Origin: Streptomyces sp. MMG1533
GTDB taxonomy: Bacteria > Actinomycetota > Actinomycetes > Streptomycetales > Streptomycetaceae
Assembly: GCF_001279775.1 (NCBI RefSeq)
Contig: NZ_LGDG01000224.1
Coordinates: 1 to 64,000 of the forward strand
Direction of reading: 5' to 3'
Length of the DNA stretch: 64,000 nucleotides
Part shown: in pieces, positions 37,801 to 47,396 of the stretch
How the letters are laid out: every line of letters begins with the position of its first letter
Position numbering within the stretch: position 1 is the stretch's first letter
Translations under genes and position numbers: made by a program
Notes under the pieces: generated by a model
Seen by the model: the letters and a program-made list of their open reading frames with translations, nothing else
Told to the model about the DNA's origin: nothing
Databases searched by the model: none

Positions 37801-39189
37801 ATGACATCTGCAAGACACCCCGCCGGCCACCGCCGAGTCCGTGCCGCCCGCAAGCCCGTCCTCGCCGGACTCGTCGCGGCCGGTGCGTTCGTCGGCGCCT
37901 GGTACGCCGTGGCCGGTGCCGCCACGACCGCCGCACCGACGCTCGCCGTCACCACCACGGCCGTGAGCCTGCCGGCCAAGTTCCCCTATCTGTCCGCCGG
38001 TTACAACAACACCCGCGAGTGGACGCGGACGGCGACCGCGGCCGCCCCGAACGGCACCCTGCGCGTCGCGTGGCCCGCCTCGGACGGCATCCACGTCACC
38101 CCGCTGACGGCCGCCGGGAAGCGCTCGGGCGCGGACACCGTCGTGAAGGGGGCCAAGGAGGTCGGCGGCCTGGTCGCGCACAACGACGGCTTCGCCCTGC
38201 TCACCCGCGTCGCCGACACCAACAAGTGGAAGGAGACGGCCGCGGCGGTCGTCCGCTACACGGGTGCCAAGAAGACCTGGAGCACCAAGCTCACCTCCAC
38301 CTCCTCCCACGACACCGCCCCGCTCCTCGACGGCCAGCTCACCTGGAACGGCACGAAGTACGGCGCGTACTTCGTGGTGCACGGCGCGGGCGGCTTCGCC
38401 GACGGGCACTTCGGCGACAAGCTGTCGTACGTCAGCGCCAAGGGCGCCAAGCTCAGCGGTGGTTGGAGCTGGGGGTGCAGCCACAACGAGGGCATCGCCC
38501 TGCACGCGGAGAAGACCGGCGCGTTCACCTCGCTCTGCTTCGACGACTGGCGTTCGGGGCTGTTCGTCTCGACCGGGATCGGCGCCCCGGACAACGCTCC
38601 GGTCGTGCAGCGCGAGCAGTGCTGGGCCGGTTACTGCGGCGGCACGTTCGCGGGCCGTACCGGCGACCTGGTGAAGTCGTCCACCGGCCGTTACGCCACC
38701 GCCTTCGCCTCGCGCGGCGCCGCCTCCGCCGCGAAGAACCCGGACGACGCGAGCGGACGCGGCTGGACGGTGAAGCCGAAGACCGGCACCCACCAGGTGA
38801 CCGTCGCCTTCCTCAAGAACCGCAACACCCCGGCCGGCAAGGCGATCCGCCTGTCCAACACGCCGGGCACCGAACACGTCAACGTGCGCCTCGCCCCGTA
38901 CGGCAAGAACCGGCTGCTGCTGTCCTGGGAGTCCCTGAAGAACGCCAAGTGCGCGAGCGGCACCTGCACCGGCACCTTCACGGGCACGCACCTCAGGCTC
39001 ATCGACTGGAACGGGAAGTTCCAGAGTGCGGACAAGGTGATGGGCGCGCGGATCACCGGTGACCTCGCGGTCCTCAAGGACGGCACCCTGACCTGGGCGT
39101 ACGCGCCCGCGACACCGTCGTACGCGAAACCGCTGACCGGTGCGTCCCCGACCGCGACGACCCTGAGGATCGCCCGCCTCACGCCCTAA
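37801..39189 (+). CDS. Secreted protein of unknown function (beta-propeller-like)
   Basis: 462 aa. An arginine-rich N-terminus and a hydrophobic segment (about 20-41) form a signal peptide or signal anchor. The remainder is rich in Gly, Thr and Trp with recurring strands of the type DGIHVTPLTAAGKRSG and HNEGIALHAEKTG, which suggests a beta-propeller. Paired cysteines (WGCSH...SLCFDD, QCWAGYCGG, KCASGTCTG) point to disulfides outside the cell. I do not recognise the family. The stop codon overlaps that of the convergent repeat protein by three bases. Confidence 0.75.
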   Translation: MTSARHPAGHRRVRAARKPVLAGLVAAGAFVGAWYAVAGAATTAAPTLAVTTTAVSLPAKFPYLSAGYNNTREWTRTATAAAPNGTLRVAWPASDGIHVTPLTAAGKRSGADTVVKGAKEVGGLVAHNDGFALLTRVADTNKWKETAAAVVRYTGAKKTWSTKLTSTSSHDTAPLLDGQLTWNGTKYGAYFVVHGAGGFADGHFGDKLSYVSAKGAKLSGGWSWGCSHNEGIALHAEKTGAFTSLCFDDWRSGLFVSTGIGAPDNAPVVQREQCWAGYCGGTFAGRTGDLVKSSTGRYATAFASRGAASAAKNPDDASGRGWTVKPKTGTHQVTVAFLKNRNTPAGKAIRLSNTPGTEHVNVRLAPYGKNRLLLSWESLKNAKCASGTCTGTFTGTHLRLIDWNGKFQSADKVMGARITGDLAVLKDGTLTWAYAPATPSYAKPLTGASPTATTLRIARLTP

Positions 39190-41162
39190 CGCATCCGCTC
39201 GGCCATCCGGCGCATGACCTCGACGGGCAGCGCCGGATTGCGGGCCGCCCACTGAGCAAGGTCGGTCTCCCGCAACAGCCGGGTCAGCACGTGGGCCGGG
39301 AGTCGGGGGTGGCGGGCGGCCGACCGGCGGATGTGCTCGTGCGGGTCCTCCAGCAGTCGCACGGCGCATGCGGGCGGCAACCGCGGGTCGGTCGCGGTCC
39401 GGTAGCGCACCTCTGCGCTCACGTCCCGGCTGAGCCGCTCGACCAGCTCGGTCGTCGAGTCCGGATCGTCCGGGGACAGTCGGCGCATGCGCGGGTCGGG
39501 GTCGTCGGCGTACCGCAGAAGGTCGTGGCGGGGGAAGTTCGGGTGGCTGCGCGGGCGGTCGGGGAAGCTGAGGCTTCCGTCCCACCACCGCCAGACCTCC
39601 ATGAGCATGTCCGCGGGCGCGTCGTCGCAGGATTCGGCGAGGAAGAGCCGGACGATCCGGTCCTCGTCGCGGGCGAGGCGGGCGACGACGTCGGAGGGCA
39701 GGTGCCGGGCCCGGGCGACGCTTCTGCGGACGAGGGGGTGCGAGGAGGCGGCCAGGCGGCGCATGGCGTCCTCGTCGTGGTGCAGGTCCGCGACCCAGTC
39801 GAGCTCGTGGCTGCGTGAGCGCAGCTCGAAGTCGATGGGGATGCGGGCGCGTTGCTCCTCGGTGAGGTCACCTCGTACCGACACCGCGTAGCGGACGCCT
39901 TCGTCCGGGTCCTCGGCGAGGAGAGCCACCAGGTCCGGGTCCAGGTGCGGGTTGCCGGCGAGGGCGACTCGCTCGGCCTCCTCGCCGTGCCGCGCCAGAT
40001 GTTCGGCGAGGTCGCGCTCCAGGCACAGCGTCTCCAGGTCACGGGTTTGGAGGTCTTCGGCTTCGAACACCGAGGGGGGCACCGGGTGCTCCCGGTGGTG
40101 CAGCAGGAGGGCAGCCCTGCGCACCTTGTCGGCGGGATCGGCCAGGAGCGCCTTTCGGCCCGGGGTGTCCAGATGCGGCCAGGCCGCCGGGCAGACCGCG
40201 CACCGCACTCCGTCGTCGGGGTCGGCGGCCAGCGCGATCGCGAGGGGTGCGGGCAGGCCAGCGAGCCGGGCGGCCTCGGAGCGGACGCGCGCGGACGGAT
40301 CGGATGCGAGCTTTTGGCAGATGTCCTCGGTGAGCTCGGCCCGACGGTCCGCGGCCAGCAGGGTGAGGAGCCACCGCTGCCGGGTGTCCTGCGCACCAAG
40401 GATCACCCGAGCCCACTGCTCGGGCGTGATGTTCGGCTGCACCTCCGCGGCAAACGCCCTTACCTTCCAGTCCGGGTGGGCCAGTGCCGCGTCCACGACC
40501 GCCGTCGGCAGGTAGCGGTACATGACGTGGTGGGACCGGCCGAACAGCTGGATTCGCAGGTCCTCCGGGATGACGTCGTTGAGCGAGAGTCCGCGTGCCC
40601 ATGCGTCGAGCAGCTTCTCGCCGGGTCCCGGCCCCTCGAACAGCGAAGCCCAGGCAGCGGCCCGCCGCTCCGGTGTGTCCAGAGCGGCCGCAGCCTGCGC
40701 CGCCGCCTCCTGACGCTCCTTGATCCGTTCCTCGGCGATCAGCCAGACGTCGTACTCCTCGACCGTGGCGGCCACCAGGGCGTCCCCGTCGAGCGACAAC
40801 GTGACGAACTCCGGCTGCCCCGGCCGCTCGCCCAGCACTCCGGCGAGGTCCCAGTCGGCGGTGAGCCGGACGCGGGTCCAGGGCGAGCAGCTGCCCGCCA
40901 CGCCGATCAGGAACACTCCGTCCCCGTCGAGGATCCCCGCCTCGGCCGCCAGCCGGTGCCACTCCCGGTTGACCGACTCGGCCAGATCGGTCCGGTCCGT
41001 CCGCACGGTCGCGGTCGGCTCGGTCTCGAACCCGATGACCCGCCGCCACGCGGCGCCGGGCGGCAGTACCTCCTCGATCCGCCAGTCGCCGGCAGCGATC
41101 TCCAGCCCGGCCCGCCGCAACCGGTCGAACACCTCGTCTTTTCCACCCGCCATGGGGCTCAT
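39186..41162 (-). CDS. HEAT/LRV-type repeat protein
   Basis: 658 aa. The N-terminal ~150 residues form a mixed domain (FLIGVAGSCSPWTRVRLTADWD). The rest is a run of helical repeats of about 22-30 residues with signatures such as LASDPSARVRSEAARLAG, DPDDGVRCAV, NPHLDPDLVALLAEDPDEGVR and HPLVRRSVARARHLPSDVV. This is the pattern of leucine-rich-repeat-variant or HEAT proteins that act as binding scaffolds. Its ATG overlaps the DUF2264 stop (ATGA), so expression is coupled to a presumed pectin-degradation gene, although a shared function is not obvious. Confidence 0.8.
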   Translation of the reverse strand: MSPMAGGKDEVFDRLRRAGLEIAAGDWRIEEVLPPGAAWRRVIGFETEPTATVRTDRTDLAESVNREWHRLAAEAGILDGDGVFLIGVAGSCSPWTRVRLTADWDLAGVLGERPGQPEFVTLSLDGDALVAATVEEYDVWLIAEERIKERQEAAAQAAAALDTPERRAAAWASLFEGPGPGEKLLDAWARGLSLNDVIPEDLRIQLFGRSHHVMYRYLPTAVVDAALAHPDWKVRAFAAEVQPNITPEQWARVILGAQDTRQRWLLTLLAADRRAELTEDICQKLASDPSARVRSEAARLAGLPAPLAIALAADPDDGVRCAVCPAAWPHLDTPGRKALLADPADKVRRAALLLHHREHPVPPSVFEAEDLQTRDLETLCLERDLAEHLARHGEEAERVALAGNPHLDPDLVALLAEDPDEGVRYAVSVRGDLTEEQRARIPIDFELRSRSHELDWVADLHHDEDAMRRLAASSHPLVRRSVARARHLPSDVVARLARDEDRIVRLFLAESCDDAPADMLMEVWRWWDGSLSFPDRPRSHPNFPRHDLLRYADDPDPRMRRLSPDDPDSTTELVERLSRDVSAEVRYRTATDPRLPPACAVRLLEDPHEHIRRSAARHPRLPAHVLTRLLRETDLAQWAARNPALPVEVMRRMAERMR

Positions 41163-42862
41163 CGTGCCCGACGGAGCTCCTCGACGACTACGCCCGCGCC
41201 CGCGTCCAACCGCACCCGCACCTGAGGCCCCGCGCTCCAGCGGACCGTCAACTCCCCCGCCCCGTCCACCCGCACGCTCACCGTCTCCTCAAGCGGCACG
41301 GGCTCCGGTTCGGCGGTGAGACGCGCGAGCGCGACGAAGAGGGTGTCGCCGTCACCGGTGACGCCCGCGAGTTCACCGTCAAGGCCGACGACAGGCACGA
41401 CCTCCGCCCGCACACCGTCCGCCGCCGCCCATCCGGTGACCCGCACCGCCGTACCCGGCTCCGCACCCGCCACCACATGAGCGCGCACTTCCACCGCTCC
41501 GCGCGCGAGCACGACACTCGTCACCCGGGCACCCCCGCCCGCCGTGTGCCGCGAGGCCACCCAGCCGTCTCCGACACCCAACGGCTCGATCCCGGTACGG
41601 CTCGGATCGTCGTCCACGATCACGCTGTTGTCGTACGACGACGAAGGCGTCGTCACCGTCGAGTACGCGAGGCGCGTGTAGTACGGGTCGTAGCGGACGT
41701 CCTCGCTGCCGTGGTTGTGGAGGCGGACCACACCGTCCGAACGCGTGGACTGCAGCAGCCAGTTGGGGGCGGCGATCGGCGTGACCGCGTCCGCCTGCTC
41801 GGCCGGGCCCGGTTCCTCCGGGGCCGTCCACACCTCGTGGTCCGGCGGAAGCAGCAGGCCCAGGAAGCCCTTGCTCGCCCAGTACGGGGACGCGGGGCCT
41901 GAATAGCCTTGCAGGACGGCGGAGTCGGGCCCGTGCCAGCCGAGTGTGAGCAGGCCCCGCGAGTCGACCGCTCCCCGGTCCAGGAAGTACTTCAGCGCCC
42001 CGGAGGCCAGCCTGCGCGTCTCCCCCGGCGCCAGCGGCGTACGGCCCGTCATCGCGCCGAGCCACAGCGGGGCGGTCGTGGCGAAGCGGTACGTCAGGGA
42101 GCGGCCCTGGTGCATGGGGGCGCCGTCGCCGCCGAACAGGCGGGCGTAGTCGGCGAGATGGCGTTCCAGGCGGCCGCCGTAGAGGTCGAGGAGCCGGTCG
42201 TCGTCCGCCAGCCAGGCGTGCAGCACCGGGTAGAGGTGCATCGCCCAGCCGTTGTAGTAGTCGAACTTGCGGCCGTCGCCGTCGGTGTACCAGCCGTCGC
42301 GGACGTACCACTGCTCGATGCGTTCCAGGCCGTTGTCGATCGCCTTGCGGGACGCGTCGACCTCGTAGCCGATCTCCTGCAGGAACCCGCCGACCGTGAC
42401 CGGGAACAACTCCCAGTTGCAGGGCCAGGCTTCGGCGGTGAGCGCGTCGCCGAGCCAGGCCGCGGCCCGCCGGCGCACGCCGTCGTCCAGGCGGTCCCAC
42501 AGCAGCGGCCGGGTGAGCCTGAGCGCGAGGGCGATCGACGCCGCCTCGACCAGCGGCTGACTGCGGTCCTCGATGCGGGGCCAGACGCCCGCGACCCCGG
42601 CGGCGAGTCCGTCGGCGTAGCGTTCGAGGGCGGTCTCGTCTCGGCGGAAGGCGGCCAGCAGCAGCGTACGGGCGTAGCCCTCCAGGCCGTCGGAGAGGCG
42701 TCCCGACCAGCTCTCGCGGTCCCCGGGGAGGTGGTAGAGGGCACGGCCCTCGCCGGCGTACGGCTCGACGGCCGCGAGGAGGGCGTCGGCGGCCGCCTCC
42801 CAATGGGCGCGGGTGCAGCCGGTGAGCGGGCTGAGGGTGCGGTCGTCGGGAGGCAGCTGCAT
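41159..42862 (-). CDS. DUF2264 protein, probable pectin/rhamnogalacturonan-associated enzyme
   Basis: 567 aa, no signal peptide. The N-terminal alpha/alpha-barrel-like region (DGLEGYARTLLLAAFR, WPCNWELFPVTVGGFLQEIGY, DYYNGWAMHLYPVLHAW) is characteristic of DUF2264. The C-terminal ~200 residues are beta-rich. DUF2264 genes recur in loci for rhamnogalacturonan breakdown, and here an acetylesterase and a PL4 lyase lie immediately beside it. No enzymatic activity can be read from sequence alone. Cytoplasmic location would fit action on imported oligosaccharides. Confidence 0.85.
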   Translation of the reverse strand: MQLPPDDRTLSPLTGCTRAHWEAAADALLAAVEPYAGEGRALYHLPGDRESWSGRLSDGLEGYARTLLLAAFRRDETALERYADGLAAGVAGVWPRIEDRSQPLVEAASIALALRLTRPLLWDRLDDGVRRRAAAWLGDALTAEAWPCNWELFPVTVGGFLQEIGYEVDASRKAIDNGLERIEQWYVRDGWYTDGDGRKFDYYNGWAMHLYPVLHAWLADDDRLLDLYGGRLERHLADYARLFGGDGAPMHQGRSLTYRFATTAPLWLGAMTGRTPLAPGETRRLASGALKYFLDRGAVDSRGLLTLGWHGPDSAVLQGYSGPASPYWASKGFLGLLLPPDHEVWTAPEEPGPAEQADAVTPIAAPNWLLQSTRSDGVVRLHNHGSEDVRYDPYYTRLAYSTVTTPSSSYDNSVIVDDDPSRTGIEPLGVGDGWVASRHTAGGGARVTSVVLARGAVEVRAHVVAGAEPGTAVRVTGWAAADGVRAEVVPVVGLDGELAGVTGDGDTLFVALARLTAEPEPVPLEETVSVRVDGAGELTVRWSAGPQVRVRLDAGAGVVVEELRRAR

Positions 42863-42900
42863 GGGTCTCTTTCGTGCTGGGAGTGCTCGGAGCGCCGGGA

Positions 42901-42921
42901 GAGCGGGGAGCGCTCGGAACC
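42901..42921. promoter_or_regulatory. GAGCGCTC dyad upstream of the DUF2264 gene
   Basis: GGGGAGCGCTCGGA contains the perfect 8-bp palindrome GAGCGCTC (42908-42915) and resembles CebR-type LacI-family boxes (TGGGAGCGCTCCCA). It lies in a 122-bp gap that is otherwise made of short GGGA/GCTCGG near-repeats. Confidence 0.3.
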
Positions 42922-42984
42922 TCGGGACGCTCGGGTCGACGGAAGCCTGGGGCGCCCCGGTTCCGGTCGGAGCGCCCCAGGGGT

Positions 42985-44028
42985 CTATCCCACCCTTACC
43001 AGGCCCTCCGGCACCAGATGCCGGGCGACGAGTTCGTCGCGGACCAGTCCCGCGTACACGGTGGCGCCGTGCGCGGAGGTGTGGGTGTTGTCCCGTTTCT
43101 CGTTGTAGAGGTACAGCGCCTTGGAGCCCTCGACTCCCAGCGACTCCACGATCGCCTTCGTCTTCGCCGTCAGGTCGATCAGCGGGACGTCCTCGGCGGC
43201 GGCGACCGAGCGGACGACCTCAGGATGGTTCACGCCGAGGCCGTTGACCAGAAGCGCGATGTCGTTGTTCAGGGTGCCGTCGGAGTTGAACCAGCGGCGC
43301 ACGATCGGGGTGACGAGGACCGGGCTGCCGCCCTTCTCCCGTACGCCCGCCACCAGGGTCTCCAGGTTCGCCCGGTAGGTCGCCTCGTCCGTCGTCTTGT
43401 CGTTGTGGGCGAGCTGGATGAGCACCAGGTCACCGCGGCGGATCTCTGGTTGGACGGTGGCCCACAACTGGGGGTTCCCCAGATATGTCACCGTACTCTC
43501 GCCGGAGTCCGCGTAGTTGGCGACGGACACGCCCTTGCGGAGGTACTGCGGCAGCTGCTGGCCCCAGCCGGAGTACGGGTCGCCGGGCTGGTCGCAGACC
43601 GTGGAGTCGCCGACCAGGAAGATCTGGCGGGCGTGCCGGGCGGGGGTGACCTTGATGTCGGCGAGCGCGGGCGCCGAGCCGCCCAGTACGAGGTCCAGGC
43701 CCAGGGTGCCCTCGGGCCCGGTCGGCTCGCCCTCGGGGGTGCGGACGTTCACGGTGAAGCTGCGGGCGACGCGCTCGCCGGCCGGGACGGCGGTCTCGGG
43801 GAGCAGGGAGCGCCGGGTCTCGCCGGCGATGCTCGTGCTCGACTCGGCGTCGCCGCCGAGGAGGACCGACACGTCGTACGTGCCGGGTGCGACATCGAAG
43901 TGGCAGGCGGTGGTGGTGCAGTTCTCACGTCCCAGGGGGCGCTGACCGCCATGGGCCTGGGCCGGTACGGCGATCACTCCGGCGCCCAGGGTCAGCGCCG
44001 CCAGCACGGCGAGGTTGAAACGTCTCAT
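42985..44028 (-). CDS. Secreted rhamnogalacturonan acetylesterase (SGNH/GDSL)
   Basis: 347 aa; ATG with GGAGGAG upstream; signal peptide 1-25 (cut after AQA). An N-terminal beta domain (about 30-130) holds a probable disulfide, Cys37-Cys42. The SGNH hydrolase domain follows: nucleophile Ser142 in VGDSTV, block III QLAHND, and the Asp313-x2-His316 pair in RDNTHTSAHG. This matches rhamnogalacturonan acetylesterases, which remove acetyl groups from the galacturonate backbone so lyases can act. It is divergent from the PL4 lyase gene, supporting that role. Confidence 0.9.
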   Translation of the reverse strand: MRRFNLAVLAALTLGAGVIAVPAQAHGGQRPLGRENCTTTACHFDVAPGTYDVSVLLGGDAESSTSIAGETRRSLLPETAVPAGERVARSFTVNVRTPEGEPTGPEGTLGLDLVLGGSAPALADIKVTPARHARQIFLVGDSTVCDQPGDPYSGWGQQLPQYLRKGVSVANYADSGESTVTYLGNPQLWATVQPEIRRGDLVLIQLAHNDKTTDEATYRANLETLVAGVREKGGSPVLVTPIVRRWFNSDGTLNNDIALLVNGLGVNHPEVVRSVAAAEDVPLIDLTAKTKAIVESLGVEGSKALYLYNEKRDNTHTSAHGATVYAGLVRDELVARHLVPEGLVRVG

Positions 44029-44091
44029 ACGGCTCCTCCGACGGTCCTGCGACAGGGCGACAAGGCCTGGCCGGTGGACGGTACCGCTCTT

Positions 44092-44105
44092 GGCAAGCGC
44101 TTTCT
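44092..44105. promoter_or_regulatory. GGCAAGCGCTTTCT operator-like element
   Basis: Centred on the palindrome AAGCGCTT (44095-44102), in the acetylesterase/PL4 divergent promoter. It matches the element at 49973-49986 in 11 of 14 positions. Confidence 0.5.
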
Positions 44106-44113
44106 AGACCTTG

Positions 44114-44172
44114 GATCGATTTCACGTGATTGCTGACTCGGGGCTCGCGAAAGCCCTTTCGCGAAATCGATT
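44114..44172. promoter_or_regulatory. Perfect 20-bp palindrome and flanking inverted repeat, PL4 promoter
   Basis: TCGCGAAAGCCCTTTCGCGA (44145-44164) is a palindrome with 9-bp arms. ATCGATTTC (44115-44123) and GAAATCGAT (44163-44171) form a second inverted pair around it. Together they suggest at least one more regulator beside the AAGCGCTT element. A terminator is unlikely because both flanking genes start outwards from here. Confidence 0.55.
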
Positions 44173-44253
44173 CAACTGTCACTCTGCCAACCAGGATCCG
44201 CCGGGCAGGCCCCGGCACCCGCACCCCCACACCCTCCCGAAGGAGGCACCCCC

Positions 44254-45930
44254 ATGTCCGGAACCGCGAACAGACCGGTCCGACGCCGCACCTTCGTTCT
44301 CGGCACCGCGGCCGCCGCCGGTACGGCCACCCTCGCCGGCCCGCTCGCGCAGAGCGCGTCCGCCGCGGCCTTCGGCTACAGCGACGACGGGTCGAACTAC
44401 GTCGTCGACACCGGCGCCAACCTCGTCTTCAAGGTCAGCAAGTCCAACGGCGACCTGACCTCGCTGGTCTACCGGGGCGTGGAGTACCAGGGCTACGGCG
44501 GCATGAACTCGCACATCGAGTCCGGTCTCGGCACGTCCACGGTGTCCGTCAAGCAGTCCGGCACGACGATCCTGATCTCCGTCGCGTACGGCACGCTGAA
44601 GCACTACTACGCGGCCCGCAGCGGCGAGAACAACGTCTACCTCTGGACCAACAAGGCCGACACGTCCGTCTCCGCGACCCGCTACATCGTGCGCGTGAAG
44701 AAGGGCCTGTTCCTCAACGACGAGCCCGACTCCTACACGTACACGAACAGCACCATCGAGGCCTCGGACGTGTTCGCGAAGTCCGACGGCCAGACCCGCT
44801 CGAAGCACTTCTCGAAGCTTCGGGTCATGGACTACAGCCACATCGGCTGGACGACCGGCAGCGTCGGCCTGTGGATCGTGCGCAGCAACCACGAGAAGGC
44901 CTCCGGCGGCCCCTTCTACCGCTCCCTGCTGCGCCACCAGAGCGCGGACGGCGGCGGTCTGTACGAGATCCTCTACTACGGCCAGAACCAGACCGAGGCC
45001 CAGCGCTTCGGCCTCCAGGGCCCGTACGTCATCGCCTTCACGGACGGCGGAGCACCCTCGTCGTCACTGTTCCCGGGCACACTGACCACTTCGTGGGCGG
45101 ACTCGCTCGGTATCTCCGGGTACGTCGCCGCGAGCGGCCGGGGCCGGGTCGCGGGTGTCGGGATCACCGGGCGGAACACCGCGTACGCGTACACGGTCGG
45201 GCTGGCCAACTCGGCCGCGCAGTACTGGGGTTCGGCGCGGGCGTCCGACGGCTACTACTCGATCGGCGGGGTGCTGCCGGGGACGTACACGCTGACCGTC
45301 TACAAGAGCGAGCTGGCTGTATACAGTACGCAGGTGACCGTATCCGCGGGCGGTACGACCACCCTCAACTCGATCGCGATCCCGTCCTCGAACGACCCGA
45401 GCAACGCGAGCGCGATCTGGCGGATCAACGACTGGACCGGTACGCCGAGCGGCTTCAAGAACGCCGACCTGATGACGTACGCGCATCCGTCGGACGTCCG
45501 GGCCTCCGCCTGGACCGGCAACGTGGTGATCGGCAGCGGCAGCGAGACCTCCGCCTTCCCCTGCTACATCTGGAAGGACGTCAACAGCGGTCTGCTCGTG
45601 TACTTCAAGCTGACCGCGGCCCAGGCCGCCGCCGCGCACACCCTGCGCATCGGCGTGACGACGGCCTACGCCAACGGCCGGCCGCAGGTCGTCGTCAACA
45701 GCTGGACGTCGGCCATCCCCTCCCCGCCCACCCAGCCGGACACCCGGTCGCTGACCAACGGGTCCTACCGGGGGAACAACCACACGTTCACCTACAGCGT
45801 TCCGGCGAGTGCCTGGCTCACGGACACCAGCCAGTACAACACCCTGAAGATCAACGTGGTGAGCGGTTCGGGGCTGACCTCCTACCTCAGCGCGGGCACG
45901 GCGATCGACGCGATCGATCTGCTGGCCTGA
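44254..45930 (+). CDS. Secreted rhamnogalacturonan lyase, PL4 family
   Basis: 558 aa; ATG with AAGGAGG upstream; Tat-type signal peptide (VRRRTFVLGTAAAAG, to about residue 38). Three domains in the PL4 order: a beta-supersandwich catalytic domain (about 40-290), a fibronectin-III-like middle domain with YSIGGVLPGTYTLTVYKSEL, and a C-terminal jelly-roll binding domain beginning IWRINDWTGTPSGF. The enzyme cleaves the rhamnose-galacturonate backbone of rhamnogalacturonan I by beta-elimination. The adjacent acetylesterase and DUF2264 protein complete the set. The catalytic Lys/His pair could not be placed with certainty. Confidence 0.9.
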   Translation: MSGTANRPVRRRTFVLGTAAAAGTATLAGPLAQSASAAAFGYSDDGSNYVVDTGANLVFKVSKSNGDLTSLVYRGVEYQGYGGMNSHIESGLGTSTVSVKQSGTTILISVAYGTLKHYYAARSGENNVYLWTNKADTSVSATRYIVRVKKGLFLNDEPDSYTYTNSTIEASDVFAKSDGQTRSKHFSKLRVMDYSHIGWTTGSVGLWIVRSNHEKASGGPFYRSLLRHQSADGGGLYEILYYGQNQTEAQRFGLQGPYVIAFTDGGAPSSSLFPGTLTTSWADSLGISGYVAASGRGRVAGVGITGRNTAYAYTVGLANSAAQYWGSARASDGYYSIGGVLPGTYTLTVYKSELAVYSTQVTVSAGGTTTLNSIAIPSSNDPSNASAIWRINDWTGTPSGFKNADLMTYAHPSDVRASAWTGNVVIGSGSETSAFPCYIWKDVNSGLLVYFKLTAAQAAAAHTLRIGVTTAYANGRPQVVVNSWTSAIPSPPTQPDTRSLTNGSYRGNNHTFTYSVPASAWLTDTSQYNTLKINVVSGSGLTSYLSAGTAIDAIDLLA

Positions 45931-45942
45931 GCCGACCGAGCG

Positions 45943-47355
45943 TCAGGTTCCTCGCGTCCACTGCTGGTTGGTCGCTCCGTTGCAGGTGTACGTGATGATC
46001 GCGGCGGAGTTGGCGGTGGACGCGCCGTTCACGTCCAGGCACTCGCCCGTCGCGCGGGACTTGACGTTGACGTAGGAGCCCGTCGTAATGAGGGACCACT
46101 GCTGGGCGGTGGACGTCGCGTTGCAGTTCTCCTGGGTGACCGTGCTCGCGTTCTCCTGGACGCACAGGGAGCTGCTCCTGACCATCAGCTGGTAGTAGCC
46201 GCTGCCGACGGACTTGAACCAGTACTTCTGGTTGTTGCCGCCGTTGCAGTCGTACTGCTTGATCTGCGCGCCCTGCCACAGCGACTGGCTGGTCACGTCG
46301 GCGCACTTGGAGGAGTGCCTGGCCATCAGCGTGTTGTACGTGGCGCTCGTGCCGCTGATCGTGCCGGCGGCCGTGTCGATGGTGACCTCCGGGGACCAGG
46401 ACATGGACATCGAGGTCGAACTCGGGAAGGTCAGCGGCAGCCACACGTACCGGGAGTCGTTGACGGTCCCGCCGAAGGAGTTGCCCCAGCGGTCGCCGAG
46501 GTAGAGGTACGAGGTGCCCGAACTGCCCTGCACGGGAAGGACGAACGCGGTCTGCGAGCCGTACGTCGTCGAGTCGCCGACGTTGGTCATCGCCGTCCAG
46601 GGGCCGGACAGCGAGGTCGCCGTCGCGTACTGCTGCTGGTTGGGGCTCCAGCCGGTCGCGCCCGACGTCAGCATGAAGTAGACGCCGCCCCGCTTGAACA
46701 GCGCCGGCGCCTCGCGGTGGCCGCCGTGCCAGGGGTCGGCGACCAGGCTCGCGATGCCGGTGTAGTCGGCGGTGAGCCGGTAGATGTGCAGGTCGTAGTT
46801 CTCGCGGGCGGCGGAGACCATGTAGCCGGCGCCGTCGGTGTCCACGAAGACCGTGATGTCACGGGACATGTGGGTGTCGAGCGGGCGGAAGCTGCCCTTC
46901 CAGGTGTAGTTGCCGTCGACGGTGTCGGAGACGGCGACGGCGGCGCGGGCCTCGCTGTAGTCGGTGCCGTTCTCCTTGTGCATCCACATCACGAACTTGC
47001 CGGTGGAGGCGTTGTACATGACCTTCGGGCGCTCGATGTTGGCCGTGGCCAGCTCGGCGGCGCTCGACTGGGTCAGGACGTGGTTGCGGAACTCCCAGTT
47101 CTTCAGGTCGGTGGAGCGGTAGGCGTCCACGTACCGGAAGGTGTTGTCGGCGTTGCGGTTCTCGCCGAACCAGTAGTAGTAGGAGCCGACCTTGAGGACC
47201 CCGCCGCCGTGGGCGTGCACGGGGCTGCCCGACGTGTCCGTGAACTGGGTGCCGTTGGTGATGGTCTGGGGTGCGGCCTGGGCGGGTCCGGCGGTGGCCA
47301 GGGCGCTGAGCAGCGCGAGACAGAGGGCGAACAGGGCGGCGTAGGTACGTCTCAT
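45943..47355 (-). CDS. Secreted GH43 (subfamily 24-like) exo-beta-1,3-galactanase with CBM13
   Basis: 470 aa; signal peptide 1-27 (cut after AQA). A five-bladed beta-propeller of the GH43 type is followed by a ricin-type CBM13 domain (about 345-470, with GECLDVNG and NGATNQQW). HAHGGGVLKVGSYYYWFGEN at the start of the domain and HREAPALFKRGGVYFMLTSG are characteristic of the exo-beta-1,3-galactanase branch, which uses a glutamate in place of the usual GH43 base. It would trim the backbone of arabinogalactan, complementing the GH30 galactanase 30 kb away. GGAAGG precedes the ATG. The IS lies directly upstream. Confidence 0.85.
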   Translation of the reverse strand: MRRTYAALFALCLALLSALATAGPAQAAPQTITNGTQFTDTSGSPVHAHGGGVLKVGSYYYWFGENRNADNTFRYVDAYRSTDLKNWEFRNHVLTQSSAAELATANIERPKVMYNASTGKFVMWMHKENGTDYSEARAAVAVSDTVDGNYTWKGSFRPLDTHMSRDITVFVDTDGAGYMVSAARENYDLHIYRLTADYTGIASLVADPWHGGHREAPALFKRGGVYFMLTSGATGWSPNQQQYATATSLSGPWTAMTNVGDSTTYGSQTAFVLPVQGSSGTSYLYLGDRWGNSFGGTVNDSRYVWLPLTFPSSTSMSMSWSPEVTIDTAAGTISGTSATYNTLMARHSSKCADVTSQSLWQGAQIKQYDCNGGNNQKYWFKSVGSGYYQLMVRSSSLCVQENASTVTQENCNATSTAQQWSLITTGSYVNVKSRATGECLDVNGASTANSAAIITYTCNGATNQQWTRGT

Positions 47356-47376
47356 CGGGGCCTTCCTTCGTGGATA

Positions 47377-47396
47377 CCCCGACCTTCAGGCCGGGG
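47377..47396 (+). repeat. IS left-end hairpin
   Basis: CCCCGACCT / AGGCCGGGG, a 9-bp stem with one mismatch and a TC loop, followed by GAGGAAACG. It mirrors the right-end hairpin in orientation and sequence, the expected form for subterminal hairpins of IS200/IS605-family ends. Confidence 0.7.
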
